A stretch of DNA of 7,788 nt from Bacteroidales bacterium. Its GTDB lineage: Bacteria > Bacteroidota > Bacteroidia > Bacteroidales > UBA932. A program made the position numbers and the translations under genes. This document shows, one piece after another, positions 1-6,412 of this stretch; position 1 is the stretch's first letter; each line of letters opens with the position of its first letter. The notes beneath the pieces were generated by a model. It worked only from the letters and a program-made list of their open reading frames with translations. It was not told where the DNA came from and searched no databases. The DNA is taken from NCBI GenBank assembly GCA_016283985.1, contig JAEENZ010000076.1, positions 1 through 7,788 on the forward strand. Direction: 5' to 3'.

Positions 1-484
1 AGCAGTTGTGCTCTGTGCTCTGGCCGATCTTAGCAAGTTCGAACTTGTCGATGCCGTTGCCGAAGAGTTCGTTGATCGCGAAAGCGAAGGTACTCTCGAG
101 GGCTGCGGAAGAGCTGAGGCCGGCGCCGAGGGGAACGTCGCCCGCGAAGACGGTGTCGAATCCTTCCACCTTGCCGCCGCGCTTAATGGTCTCACGGCAG
201 ACGCCGAAGATGTAGCGGGCCCACTGCTCCTTGGGGAGGTCTTCCTCGTTCAGGCCGAATTCAGTCTGGGCATTGTAGTCGATGCTGAATGCGCGGACTT
301 TGTTGGTGCCGTTGAGTTTGATTTCTGCCATAATGCCTTTGTCGATGGCGCCGGGGAACACGTATCCGCCATTATAGTCGGTGTGTTCGCCTATGAGATT
401 GATGCGGCCTGCGGAGGCAAAAGTGGTTCCGCCCTCTCCAAAGAGGGTTACGAATTTTTCGTGGATCTGGGTTTTCATTGACAT
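1..484 (-). CDS. galK: Galactokinase, N-terminal 161 residues (cut by left window edge)
   Basis: Galactokinase phosphorylates alpha-D-galactose to galactose-1-phosphate with ATP in the cytoplasm, the first committed step of the Leloir pathway. The minus strand is open from the left edge to 484. The protein carries the galactokinase signature at residues 26-40 (GRINLIGEHTDYNGG) and the GHMP-kinase ATP-binding motif at residues 118-131 (PLGAGLSSSAALES). GAIDKG (45-50) and WARYIFGVCRE (88-98) also fit Bacteroidales GalK. About 160 of the usual roughly 385 residues are present; the rest lies outside the window. Two start codons are possible, ATG at 484 and ATG at 478 (MSMKT or MKT); the first is used here. 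The gene is divergent from the lipoprotein gene at 703, with a palindromic repeat pair between them. Family assignment is very secure. Confidence 0.96.
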   Translation of the reverse strand, partial: MSMKTQIHEKFVTLFGEGGTTFASAGRINLIGEHTDYNGGYVFPGAIDKGIMAEIKLNGTNKVRAFSIDYNAQTEFGLNEEDLPKEQWARYIFGVCRETIKRGGKVEGFDTVFAGDVPLGAGLSSSAALESTFAFAINELFGNGIDKFELAKIGQSTEHNC

Positions 485-522
485 ATTCTTGTTGTTTTTA
501 GTTTCAGCGTTTTTGCATCTTT

Positions 523-530
523 CAAATTTA
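523..530 (-). promoter_or_regulatory. Putative Bacteroidota -7 promoter box for galK
   Basis: Read on the minus strand this is TAAATTTG, an exact match to the Bacteroidota sigma-ABfr -7 consensus TAnnTTTG. It lies about 39 bases before the galK ATG. No convincing TTTG at the expected -33 spacing is visible upstream, so the promoter may be weak or activator-dependent. It is a consensus match only. Confidence 0.45.
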
Positions 531-555
531 ACACTTTTCGCTGAATACTGCTATG

Positions 556-640
556 TTTGTTCCCGTTTTTGGCCATTTTTCGGAACAAACTACTGTATTT
601 CGGAAGTTTGTTCCCGTTTTGGGCCGTTTTCCGGAACAAG
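556..640. repeat. Two copies of a 34-bp palindromic repeat (four alternating half-sites)
   Basis: Copy 1 is 556-589 and copy 2 is 607-640; they match at 30 of 34 positions and start 51 bases apart. Each copy has a TTTGTTCC arm (556-563, 607-614), a centre on GGCC, and an inverted arm GGAACAAA (582-589) or GGAACAAG (633-640). The facing inner arms also form a perfect 9-bp inverted repeat, GGAACAAAC (582-590) and GTTTGTTCC (606-614), with a 15-base loop. The result is four half-sites in alternating orientation, with centres about 26, 24 and 26 bases apart. The array lies between the divergent galK and lipoprotein genes, nearly midway between their -7-like boxes. It could be an operator for a dimeric or tetrameric regulator, or a dispersed genomic repeat. 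The sequence alone does not decide between these. Confidence 0.8.
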
Positions 641-658
641 TAATCAAATTTTTTTATA

Positions 659-666
659 TATATTTG
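659..666 (+). promoter_or_regulatory. Putative -7 promoter box for the 703-1110 lipoprotein gene
   Basis: TATATTTG is an exact match to the Bacteroidota -7 consensus TAnnTTTG, 36 bases before the ATG at 703. It sits in an AT-rich run, so a chance match is possible. The -33 region would fall on the right arm of the second palindrome (633-640), and no clear TTTG is present there. Confidence 0.4.
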
Positions 667-702
667 CATGTATCATGCGTGCTGTCTAAGTTGTTACATA
701 CA

Positions 703-1110
703 ATGAAATCGTTAATTATCTCGTGCCTTAAAAGGCATATTTACATCATCCTTACGCTTATATGTGCGTTATTGTGCATCTCCTGCCAAAAAGAAGATGA
801 AATATACAGCAAGAAAGAAAAAGCAATTATTACCGTTCGGGTTTTTGATGGGATTAATCCATACGGGAATCATGAGTTCAGCTATGTGATGCTGTATGAA
901 AATGCAACGAAATGGAGCTTTGTTCCTTGTGCAGAACCAACCGACTGGGGCTTGGAGACAGGTTATGAATATAACATTCTCGCGTGGAAACTCTGGAGAA
1001 GGGAGCCGATAATGGATGGGTCCGCGTTTGATTACCGCTTTCGCAGAGTGTTGAAAAAGACAAAAGCGGAACCAGTGACGACGGACGACATCGCCTGGAG
1101 TATTTGGTAA
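703..1110 (+). CDS. Small surface-type lipoprotein, DUF4377-like
   Basis: This encodes 135 residues. The N-terminus (MKSLIISCLKRH, then a hydrophobic run at about residues 13-27) ends in a lipobox-like LCISC, so Cys28 is the likely lipidated residue. The mature protein starts CQKEDE, which fits the K-(D/E)2 lipoprotein export signal of Bacteroidota and suggests the outer leaflet of the outer membrane. The C-terminal part, with a W-F-P stretch, GYEYNILAWKL (about 91-101) and a final Y-F-RVLKK segment, resembles the DUF4377 pattern of a short beta-rich domain following a GYEY motif; this match is from memory and its function is unknown. The frame is open upstream to an ATG at 553, but that start would run through the palindromic repeat and put 50 residues before the signal peptide, so 703 is chosen. 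The gene converges on the exonuclease-family gene with 7 bases between stop codons and no visible terminator. Confidence 0.75.
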   Translation: MKSLIISCLKRHIYIILTLICALLCISCQKEDEIYSKKEKAIITVRVFDGINPYGNHEFSYVMLYENATKWSFVPCAEPTDWGLETGYEYNILAWKLWRREPIMDGSAFDYRFRRVLKKTKAEPVTTDDIAWSIW

Positions 1111-1117
1111 CTGTAGG

Positions 1118-1987
1118 TTATTGATCTTCCATTGTACTGTGGAATAATTCCAGAATGATCGGGTAGTGATCGGAGGGGCCGCCGAGGTAGCGGGGGCCGG
1201 AGAAGGTGCGAAGGGGCTTAAGTCCGGAGAAGCGGGTGTCGCGGGTGGAGAGGTGAGGAGGGGCGAAGATGTGTTCGCGGGCCTCGAGGCCTTCCAGTAT
1301 GGGGCAGCCGTCGATTTTCTCCCATTTTCCCTGGAACTTGATGGTGCCGGTGCCCTTGGGATATGCGGCCTGCACCCTGGCGGAGGGGACGACTTCGTCG
1401 TTGAAGTCGCCTACGGCCACGATGCGGGAGATGCCTTCGGCCAGAAGTGAATCGCGCAGGGCCATAAGCCTCGCCATCGCCAGTTCCCTCCGACCGTCCG
1501 AGCCCTTTCCGACTTTGGATGGATGGTGATTCACCAAGATTGCGACGGGTGCCGCTTCCGACGGCACCAGAACCGCCAACAGGATATCTCGGGTGGGGAG
1601 GGGGCGGCCGGTGGAGTCGGGGAGAGGGCAGGGTTTGGAGAAGACGAGGCGGAAGCGGCTGCGGCGGTAGAGGAGGGCGCAGTCGATACCGCGACGGTCG
1701 GGAGAGTCGTAATGCACAATACCGTAATCCGCGCGGCGGAGGCCGGTGCGGGAGACAAGTTTCTGCACCACGCGGCGGTTCTCGACTTCCGCAAGGCCGA
1801 TCAGGTCCGGCATTCCACCGAATTCGTCGGCGGCAAGCATGACCGTCTTGGCGATGCCGTTGCACTTGTCATTGAAATGGGGCCGGGCTTCGAAGAAGTT
1901 CTCCACATTCCAGAACATACACAAAAAGTCCGGTTCCCCCGTGCAGGGGAAGCCGGACAACAAAAAGCATAGAAAGGATACTACCAT
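1118..1987 (-). CDS. Endonuclease/exonuclease/phosphatase family protein, probably exported
   Basis: From ATG at 1987 this is a 289-residue member of the DNase I-like metal-dependent phosphoesterase superfamily. The catalytic motifs appear in order: WNVENFFE (26-33), GLAEVENR (64-71) with the metal-ligand Glu, DRRGIDCALLYR (97-108), NHHPSK (153-158), GDFND (193-197), a GTIKFQGKWEKID segment (214-226), and the terminal GPSDHYPI (270-277, catalytic Asp-His). All key residues are present, so it should be active. The substrate cannot be told; relatives cut nucleic acids or phosphoesters. The N-terminus (MVVSFLCFLLSGF) is short and hydrophobic, consistent with an export signal, but it lacks Lys or Arg and has no good lipobox. 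Met24, directly before WNVEN at about 1918, is an alternative start that would give a cytoplasmic protein. The frame stays open upstream to 2368, but that start would lie antisense inside ychF. The gene is divergent from ychF. Confidence 0.88.
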   Translation of the reverse strand: MVVSFLCFLLSGFPCTGEPDFLCMFWNVENFFEARPHFNDKCNGIAKTVMLAADEFGGMPDLIGLAEVENRRVVQKLVSRTGLRRADYGIVHYDSPDRRGIDCALLYRRSRFRLVFSKPCPLPDSTGRPLPTRDILLAVLVPSEAAPVAILVNHHPSKVGKGSDGRRELAMARLMALRDSLLAEGISRIVAVGDFNDEVVPSARVQAAYPKGTGTIKFQGKWEKIDGCPILEGLEAREHIFAPPHLSTRDTRFSGLKPLRTFSGPRYLGGPSDHYPIILELFHSTMEDQ

Positions 1988-1994
1988 TCGGGGG

Positions 1995-2002
1995 CAAACA
2001 TA
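1995..2002 (-). promoter_or_regulatory. Possible -7 promoter box for the exonuclease-family gene
   Basis: The minus strand reads TATGTTTG, matching TAnnTTTG. It ends only 7 bases before the ATG at 1987, so transcription from it would give a leader of a few bases at most. Either the mRNA is nearly leaderless, translation begins at Met24, or the match is fortuitous. Confidence 0.3.
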
Positions 2003-2069
2003 GTATAATCCTTTAAAAACGAACCCCCTGAAACTTAAAAAAACCGACCATAAAGTACGATTTTTTAAG

Positions 2070-2099
2070 TTTCTGTATCGAATAAATTCAGTAAATTTG
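2070..2099 (+). promoter_or_regulatory. Putative ychF promoter (-33 and -7 elements)
   Basis: TAAATTTG at 2092-2099 is an exact match to the Bacteroidota -7 consensus. A TTTC at 2070-2073, one base from the -33 TTTG, lies 18 bases upstream, close to the usual 19-21. Transcription would start near 2105, giving a leader of about 20 bases before the ATG at 2124. This also argues against a TTG start at 2097, which would lie inside the promoter. Confidence 0.5.
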
Positions 2100-2123
2100 A
2101 GTTTTGAAACAAAACTTGAGAAA

Positions 2124-3227
2124 ATGAGTCTTAAATGTGGAATAGTGGGGCTGCCCAACGTGGGCAAATCCACCCTCTTCAACTGCGTAAGTTCCGGCAA
2201 GGCGCAGAGCGCAAACTTCCCCTTCTGCACCATAGAGCCCAACCTCGGCAGCACCAACGTGCCCGACCGACGCCTGGACGTACTGACGGAAATCTGCCAT
2301 CCGCAGCGCACCATCCCGGCAACCGTGGACATCGTGGACATCGCCGGCCTGGTGAAGGGCGCGAGCAAGGGAGAAGGCCTCGGAAATCAGTTCCTCGCAA
2401 ACATCCGCGAATGCGATGCCATCCTGCATGTACTGCGCTGTTTCGACGACGGCAACATAGTGCATGTGGACGGCAGCGTGAATCCGGTGCGGGATAAGGA
2501 AGTGGTGGATCTGGAACTACAGATAAAGGACCTGGAGACTGTGGAGAACCGCCTGGCCAAGGCCGAGAAGGCTGCCAAGACGGGCGGGGATAAGGAGGCG
2601 AAGAAACTCTGCGAGCTGCTTTATCGCTACAGGGAGGCTCTCCAGGGAGGAAAATCCTGCCGCACCGTCATCCCCCAGAACGAAGAGGAGGCCGCCATGG
2701 CGAAGGACCTGTACCTGCTTACTAACAAGCCGGTCATGTATATCTGCAACGTGGACGACGCTTCCGCCGCGAAGGGCAATGCCTATGTAGACGCTGTGCG
2801 CGAAGCCGTTAAGGACGAGAATGCCGAAATCCTGGTGATTGCCGCCAAGACGGAATCCGAAATAGCCGAGATCGAGGAGTTCGAAGACAGGCAGATGTTC
2901 CTGGAAGAACTCGGGCTCGAGGAATCCGGAGTCGTACGCCTGATCCAGGGGGCCTACCGACTGCTGGGCCTGCAGACCTTCTTCACCGCCGGTGCCGACG
3001 AGTGCCGCGCCTGGACCATCCATAAGGGCGACAAGGCCCCAAAGGCCGCCGGAGTGATCCACACCGACTTCGAGAAGGGCTTCATACGGGCGGAGGTCAT
3101 CAAGTACGACGACTTCGTGAATCTCAAATCCGAGTCCGCCTGCCGGGCGGCCGGAAAACTGGCCACGGAGGGCAAAGAATACGTGGTGCAAGACGGCGAC
3201 ATAATGCACTTCCTGTTCAATGTTTAA
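2124..3227 (+). CDS. ychF: YchF/EngD, ribosome-associated ATPase of the Obg-related GTPase family
   Basis: This 367-residue protein has the usual length for YchF (E. coli about 363). The N-terminus MSLKCGIVGLPNVGKST holds the P-loop (GLPNVGKST, 9-17). The G3 region DIAGLVKGASKGEG begins at Asp72, and LGNQFLANIRECDAILH follows. The G4-equivalent is NVDD at 209-212; this position is usually NxxE in YchF, the departure from NKxD that lets the family prefer ATP. The C-terminal TGS domain runs from about Leu283 to the end and finishes with the typical DGDIMHFLFNV. YchF binds ribosomes and acts in translation and stress control. ATG at 2124 is chosen because family members start directly before K-C-G-I-V-G; the in-frame TTG at 2097 would add nine residues and overlaps a promoter. 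It is followed by a 51-base AT-rich gap before the porin gene, with no hairpin terminator seen. Confidence 0.97.
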   Translation: MSLKCGIVGLPNVGKSTLFNCVSSGKAQSANFPFCTIEPNLGSTNVPDRRLDVLTEICHPQRTIPATVDIVDIAGLVKGASKGEGLGNQFLANIRECDAILHVLRCFDDGNIVHVDGSVNPVRDKEVVDLELQIKDLETVENRLAKAEKAAKTGGDKEAKKLCELLYRYREALQGGKSCRTVIPQNEEEAAMAKDLYLLTNKPVMYICNVDDASAAKGNAYVDAVREAVKDENAEILVIAAKTESEIAEIEEFEDRQMFLEELGLEESGVVRLIQGAYRLLGLQTFFTAGADECRAWTIHKGDKAPKAAGVIHTDFEKGFIRAEVIKYDDFVNLKSESACRAAGKLATEGKEYVVQDGDIMHFLFNV

Positions 3228-3228
3228 A

Positions 3229-3245
3229 TATATTTACTATATTTA
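3229..3245 (+). promoter_or_regulatory. Possible tandem -7 boxes before the porin operon
   Basis: The gap between ychF and the porin gene contains TATATTTA twice, at 3229-3236 and 3238-3245, nine bases apart. Each matches 7 of the 8 positions compared with TAnnTTTG. A GTTC at 3215-3218 lies 19 bases before the second copy and could act as a poor -33 element. The second copy would give a 5' leader of about 25-30 bases. The gap is AT-rich, so this is weak evidence. If no promoter exists here, the operon would be read through from ychF. Confidence 0.35.
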
Positions 3246-3278
3246 TCGCCAATACTAAACTATTTAACTAATTATAAT

Positions 3279-4652
3279 ATGCGTAAAATTACCTGCATTT
3301 TCGCCCTTTTCTGCCTGGCCGGAACCTTGGCCTTCGCACAGAAAGAGCAATACAATCAGTACGGCGTGAAGGTGGATATCGATCCCCTCGAAGCTGAAGC
3401 CCAGGACGGAATCCTCGTCCTCCGCTCAAAGGGAGATTCCGGCTACAAGATCTGGCTGGACAACCGCGTGCAGACAGATGGAGCCATCTTCTTCGGTGAG
3501 CCAGACTGGCTCCCCAAAAACGAGCAAATCTCCAACGGCCTTTCTATCCGCCGCGCCCGTTTTGCCGTGAAGACACAGATCGACAAGAACTGGTATGGAG
3601 AAGTGGATATGGATATGGCGAACGGTATGTTCGAACTAAAGGACGCCATCATCCGTTACACCGGATTGGAAAAATTCCAGTTCCAGGTGGGTAGTTTCAA
3701 GGAAATCTTTGCAATGCAGAGGAATAATTCTTCCCGCTATCTGCAGTTCATCGAGCGCCCGATGGTTTGCTCAGCCCTTGCTCCTTCCCGCCATCTTGGA
3801 TTCAACGCCAACTACTACAATAAGGGCGTGTTCCTGAATCTTGGTATTATGGGTCAGGAAATTGAGGGAGAGGAAACACGTACCTACATAGAAGAATCCA
3901 GCAAGGGTGCCGGCCCGGACGAGGGCCTCACCTACACCGTCAAGGCTGTCTATCAGCCAGGTTGGAATAAGGAAAACTGGGGCTTGCACATCGGTGCAGC
4001 AGCATCTTACCGCGAACCCAAGACCTCTGACGAGACCTTCGGAAAGATCCGTTACAGCACCCGCAACTCCACCTCCATCAACCGTAAAAAATACATCGAT
4101 ACGGGTGAGTTCAACTTCGACCACTTCTACCGCTACACCGGAGAAATCGCCGGTTACTGGAGGGGCTTCCGCGGAGAGGCTGTGTATATGGGCAACACCA
4201 CCATCCAGCCCGACGGCACTAGCAAGAACTTCTTCGGCTGGTACGTGCAGGGCGGTTATCTGCTCTTCGGAGGCACCCAGCGCTATGATGGTGCCGGCGC
4301 CAAGTTCACCCGCGTGAAGAGGGGCCAGAAGTGGGGCGATGTCGAGCTCTGCGGCCGCGTCGAATTCCTCGACCTCAACGCCGACAGGGCCCTTAATCCC
4401 AATGATCAGAAGATTATGGGCGGCTCTTCGATGGCGTATGCACTTGGTCTCAACTACTACATTACCGACCATGTGAAGGTCCAGCTCAACTGGCAGTACA
4501 ACGACAACGACCGCTTCTGTTCTGGTAAAGGCAACAAATTCTCCTGTGGCGTGAACGGCGCAGGCACCGCTGTCAAGAACCCTTACAATACCGTTGGTAA
4601 GGCCGGCGTAGACTACCATATGGTTGCCATGCGTTTTGAAATAGACTTTTAA
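3279..4652 (+). CDS. Outer-membrane porin of the phosphate-selective OprP/OprO family
   Basis: This encodes 457 residues. A clear Sec signal peptide (MRKITCIFALFCLAGTLAFA) is followed by a likely cleavage before Gln21, and the protein ends in Phe (MRFEIDF), as expected for a barrel inserted by the BAM complex. Family-typical segments include SIRRARFAVKTQID with EVDMDMANG, DAIIRYTG, QVGSFKEIFAMQRNNSSR, FIERPMVCSALAPSRHLGF and a C-terminal LGLNYYITDHVKVQLNWQYND. This is the Porin_O_P pattern, with length in the usual 400-480 range. Pseudomonas OprP and OprO pass phosphate and polyphosphate, but many Bacteroidota members of the family have no known substrate, so phosphate selectivity is not proven. 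It is the first gene of the proposed operon; a 42-base gap, rich in TCATTTAA-like repeats and with no hairpin, separates it from the lipoprotein gene. Confidence 0.9.
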   Translation: MRKITCIFALFCLAGTLAFAQKEQYNQYGVKVDIDPLEAEAQDGILVLRSKGDSGYKIWLDNRVQTDGAIFFGEPDWLPKNEQISNGLSIRRARFAVKTQIDKNWYGEVDMDMANGMFELKDAIIRYTGLEKFQFQVGSFKEIFAMQRNNSSRYLQFIERPMVCSALAPSRHLGFNANYYNKGVFLNLGIMGQEIEGEETRTYIEESSKGAGPDEGLTYTVKAVYQPGWNKENWGLHIGAAASYREPKTSDETFGKIRYSTRNSTSINRKKYIDTGEFNFDHFYRYTGEIAGYWRGFRGEAVYMGNTTIQPDGTSKNFFGWYVQGGYLLFGGTQRYDGAGAKFTRVKRGQKWGDVELCGRVEFLDLNADRALNPNDQKIMGGSSMAYALGLNYYITDHVKVQLNWQYNDNDRFCSGKGNKFSCGVNGAGTAVKNPYNTVGKAGVDYHMVAMRFEIDF

Positions 4653-4694
4653 TCAAGGTAACAATAATCATTTAATCATTTAAACATTCAAATC

Positions 4695-5279
4695 ATGAAA
4701 AAGTTATTTGTTTTCGCTGCAATTGCACTCGCAGCACTCGTTTCCTGCAACAAGGATCCTGAACAAAAGAAAGACGAAAACAACGCTGGCGACATTACCA
4801 AGGTTTGCCTCAACGAGGTTTGCGGTGTCGTTGGTTACAAGGGAATCGAACTCTACAACGCCGGCGACAAGGAATGCAGCCTTGAGGGCGTGGCCATCTT
4901 CAAAAACGGCGAAGAATTAGCCTGTTGGACCGGCACAGCTGATGACAAGATTGCCGCAAAGGGCTTCTTCGTAATCAAAGGTAAGAAAGAAACCACTGAA
5001 ATTGATGCCGTGGCAAATGCTACTTCCACCGCCAGTTTCTCTCCTACCAAGAGCCTTCTTCTCGAACTTAAGAGCGCCGACGGCAACGTTATCTCCACTT
5101 TCGATCGTGGTTGGAAGGCCAACAACAACACTGAGGTGACCCTCGCGGTAACCGTGGAATACTCTTATTCCCTTACAACCGACGGTGGCAACACCTGGAA
5201 ACTCAAGGAAATCACCATCGGTAAGAGCAACAACACCGCCGCCGATAAGGGCGAGATTCCTACCGCGGTTGCAGAGTAA
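4695..5279 (+). CDS. Small lipoprotein with a lamin-tail (LTD-like) domain
   Basis: This 194-residue protein has a textbook lipoprotein signal: MKKLF, a hydrophobic Ala-rich run, and lipobox LVSC with Cys18. The mature start CNKDPE has Lys and acidic residues right after Cys, partly fitting the Bacteroidota surface-export signal. Residues about 33-125 read as an LTD fold: VCLNEVCG, then KGIELYNAGDKECSLEGVAIF, AAKGFFVIKG, and SPTKSLLLELKSADGNVISTFDRG. The IELYN-GD-L-G-F-G pattern is typical of bacterial lamin-tail domains, which are beta-sandwich binding modules. The C-terminal third (YSYSLTTDGGNTWKL onward) is low in charge and unassigned. No catalytic motif is seen. It lies between the porin and the CYTH-like gene, with a 12-base gap downstream, so it may be a surface partner of the porin; that is inference. 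Confidence 0.8.
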   Translation: MKKLFVFAAIALAALVSCNKDPEQKKDENNAGDITKVCLNEVCGVVGYKGIELYNAGDKECSLEGVAIFKNGEELACWTGTADDKIAAKGFFVIKGKKETTEIDAVANATSTASFSPTKSLLLELKSADGNVISTFDRGWKANNNTEVTLAVTVEYSYSLTTDGGNTWKLKEITIGKSNNTAADKGEIPTAVAE

Positions 5280-5291
5280 TCTCAGATTACC

Positions 5292-5951
5292 ATGGCAGAA
5301 GAACTCAAGATTGGCGAGCAGAGCAAGCCGCGCTTCGAATTCCGCAGCTTCGGCCAGTGCTTCTGCGAAGCCCACAAGAGAATGGCACGTCTCTCCGTTC
5401 CCGTACCCGAGAAGGTATGGGAACGCGAGAGCGATGAAATCTACATCATCTCCGCCAAGAACGACATCAACAACACCAAGATCCGTAACGGAAAGATGGA
5501 CATCAAGACCTACGTGCAGACGGTCGACGGTCTCGAACAGTGGAACCCCCTCATGAAGGGCGAGTTCCCCATCTCCCGCGAGGTTCTGGAGAAGGAAGTC
5601 TTCCCGGCGTTTATGGTAGAGATGCCCAAGCTCACGAAAGACACCTACACCTATGAGGAATTCATCGCAATGGTGAAGGCCTGCCCCGACCTGGCGGCCG
5701 TCCGCGTGCACAAGCAACGCTTCGGCTATATGGTGAACAACACCATCTGCGAAGTGGGCAACGTGCTCATCAACGGCGCAAAGGTCGTTACCATCAACTC
5801 CGAATCCACCGAGATCGAAGACATCAAGAAGACCATTGCCGACGTAGGTCTCGAGGGCGTTGAGAACATCAACTACCTGCAGGCCATCAAGCGAGTGATC
5901 GGCATGAGCGACAAACCCCTTGCAAACGAAACGATATGTCACAGGAAATAG
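5292..5951 (+). CDS. Probable divergent CYTH/triphosphate-tunnel-like protein
   Basis: I do not recognise a named family for this 219-residue, apparently cytoplasmic protein (no signal peptide, no membrane segment). Its layout resembles a CYTH/triphosphate-tunnel protein of the CyaB/ThTPase type. RFEFRSFG (14-21) sits where the family has ExExK. A strand with spaced basic residues follows, KIRNGKMDIKTYV (63-75). Next come VHKQRFGYMV (139-148) with the K-x-R pair, CEVGNVLING, INSES (168-172), and a helical end with ENINYLQAIKRVIG (191-204), like the N-x-SY segment closing CyaB-type domains. The ExExK signature itself is absent, so activity may be altered. The immediate downstream gene is a canonical CYTH enzyme that overlaps it by 16 bases, which supports both the assignment and coupled translation. 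The last 14 residues look like a tail. Alternative: an unrelated uncharacterised family. Confidence 0.6.
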   Translation: MAEELKIGEQSKPRFEFRSFGQCFCEAHKRMARLSVPVPEKVWERESDEIYIISAKNDINNTKIRNGKMDIKTYVQTVDGLEQWNPLMKGEFPISREVLEKEVFPAFMVEMPKLTKDTYTYEEFIAMVKACPDLAAVRVHKQRFGYMVNNTICEVGNVLINGAKVVTINSESTEIEDIKKTIADVGLEGVENINYLQAIKRVIGMSDKPLANETICHRK

Positions 5952-6412
5952 AGAAAAAATTCTTGGTGAAGGGCGACTTCAAGGCTGAGGCCTTCAAGGC
6001 CACCCGCATTACCCAAGGATACCTCAGCAGTGTGCCCGAACGCACCGTGCGTATCCGTGTGAAGGGCGACAAGGGATTCATCACCGTGAAAGGCATTGGC
6101 AACGCTTCCGGCGCTGCCCGCTTCGAATGGGAGAAGGAAATCCCCGTGGATGAGGTGAAGAGCCTTCTCGAACTCGCCGAACCCGGCGTGATCGACAAGA
6201 CCCGCTATCTTGTCAAGAACACCGACGGCAAGCACACTTGGGAAGTAGATGAGTTCTACGGCGACAACGACGGACTGACCGTCGCCGAAGTCGAACTCGA
6301 AGACGAGAACGAGCCTTTCGACAAGCCCGCATGGCTTGGCGAGGAGGTCACCGGCGATCCCAAGTACTTCAACTCCATGTTGATGAAAAACCCCTACAAG
6401 AATTGGAAATAA
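5936..6412 (+). CDS. CYTH-domain triphosphate tunnel enzyme (short TTM type)
   Basis: This 158-residue cytoplasmic protein is a canonical CYTH member. All tunnel motifs are present: ExExK at E4, E6 and K8 (MSQEIEKKFLV), R39-x-R41 in TVRIRVKG, K52, E64-x-E66 in RFEWEKEI, K88-x-R90 in DKTRY, E103-x-D105 in WEVDEF, and E118-x-E120 in VAEVELE. The C-terminal GEEVTGDPKYFNSML matches, as I recall it, the end of the short bacterial enzymes such as Nitrosomonas europaea TTM (NE1496), which is a Mg-dependent inorganic triphosphatase. A tripolyphosphatase role is therefore the best guess; adenylate cyclase or thiamine triphosphatase activity also occurs in the superfamily. Its start codon lies inside the end of the upstream CYTH-like gene (16-base overlap), and the next gene probably starts inside its last codons. 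Confidence 0.92.
   Translation: MSQEIEKKFLVKGDFKAEAFKATRITQGYLSSVPERTVRIRVKGDKGFITVKGIGNASGAARFEWEKEIPVDEVKSLLELAEPGVIDKTRYLVKNTDGKHTWEVDEFYGDNDGLTVAEVELEDENEPFDKPAWLGEEVTGDPKYFNSMLMKNPYKNWK

Noticed and set aside
556..640. CRISPR array
   Set aside because: There are only two copies, each is an imperfect palindrome with internal differences, the spacer is just 17 bases, and no cas gene is present.
553..702. ATG at 553 as start of the small lipoprotein
   Set aside because: It would translate the palindromic repeat and place 50 residues before a good lipoprotein signal peptide.
1140..1152. TGGAATAATTCCA palindrome as a terminator for the convergent genes
   Set aside because: It is short and AT-rich, lacks a T-run, and lies inside the coding end of the exonuclease-family gene.
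2097..2123. TTG start for ychF
   Set aside because: It lies within the TAAATTTG promoter box, and family members begin at the position of the ATG at 2124.
1988..2368. Upstream extension of the exonuclease-family frame to an ATG at 2368 (416 residues)
   Set aside because: The extra residues would be antisense to ychF and across a promoter-bearing gap, and they have no family resemblance.
3771..4619. Long minus-strand open frame opposite the porin gene (282 residues)
   Set aside because: It is a shadow of a GC-biased coding strand; the plus-strand porin has a signal peptide, family motifs and a BAM-type end.
4917..5942. Long minus-strand open frame opposite the LTD and CYTH-like genes (341 residues)
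   Set aside because: Its composition reads as an antisense shadow, it matches no family, and it crosses two well-supported plus-strand genes.
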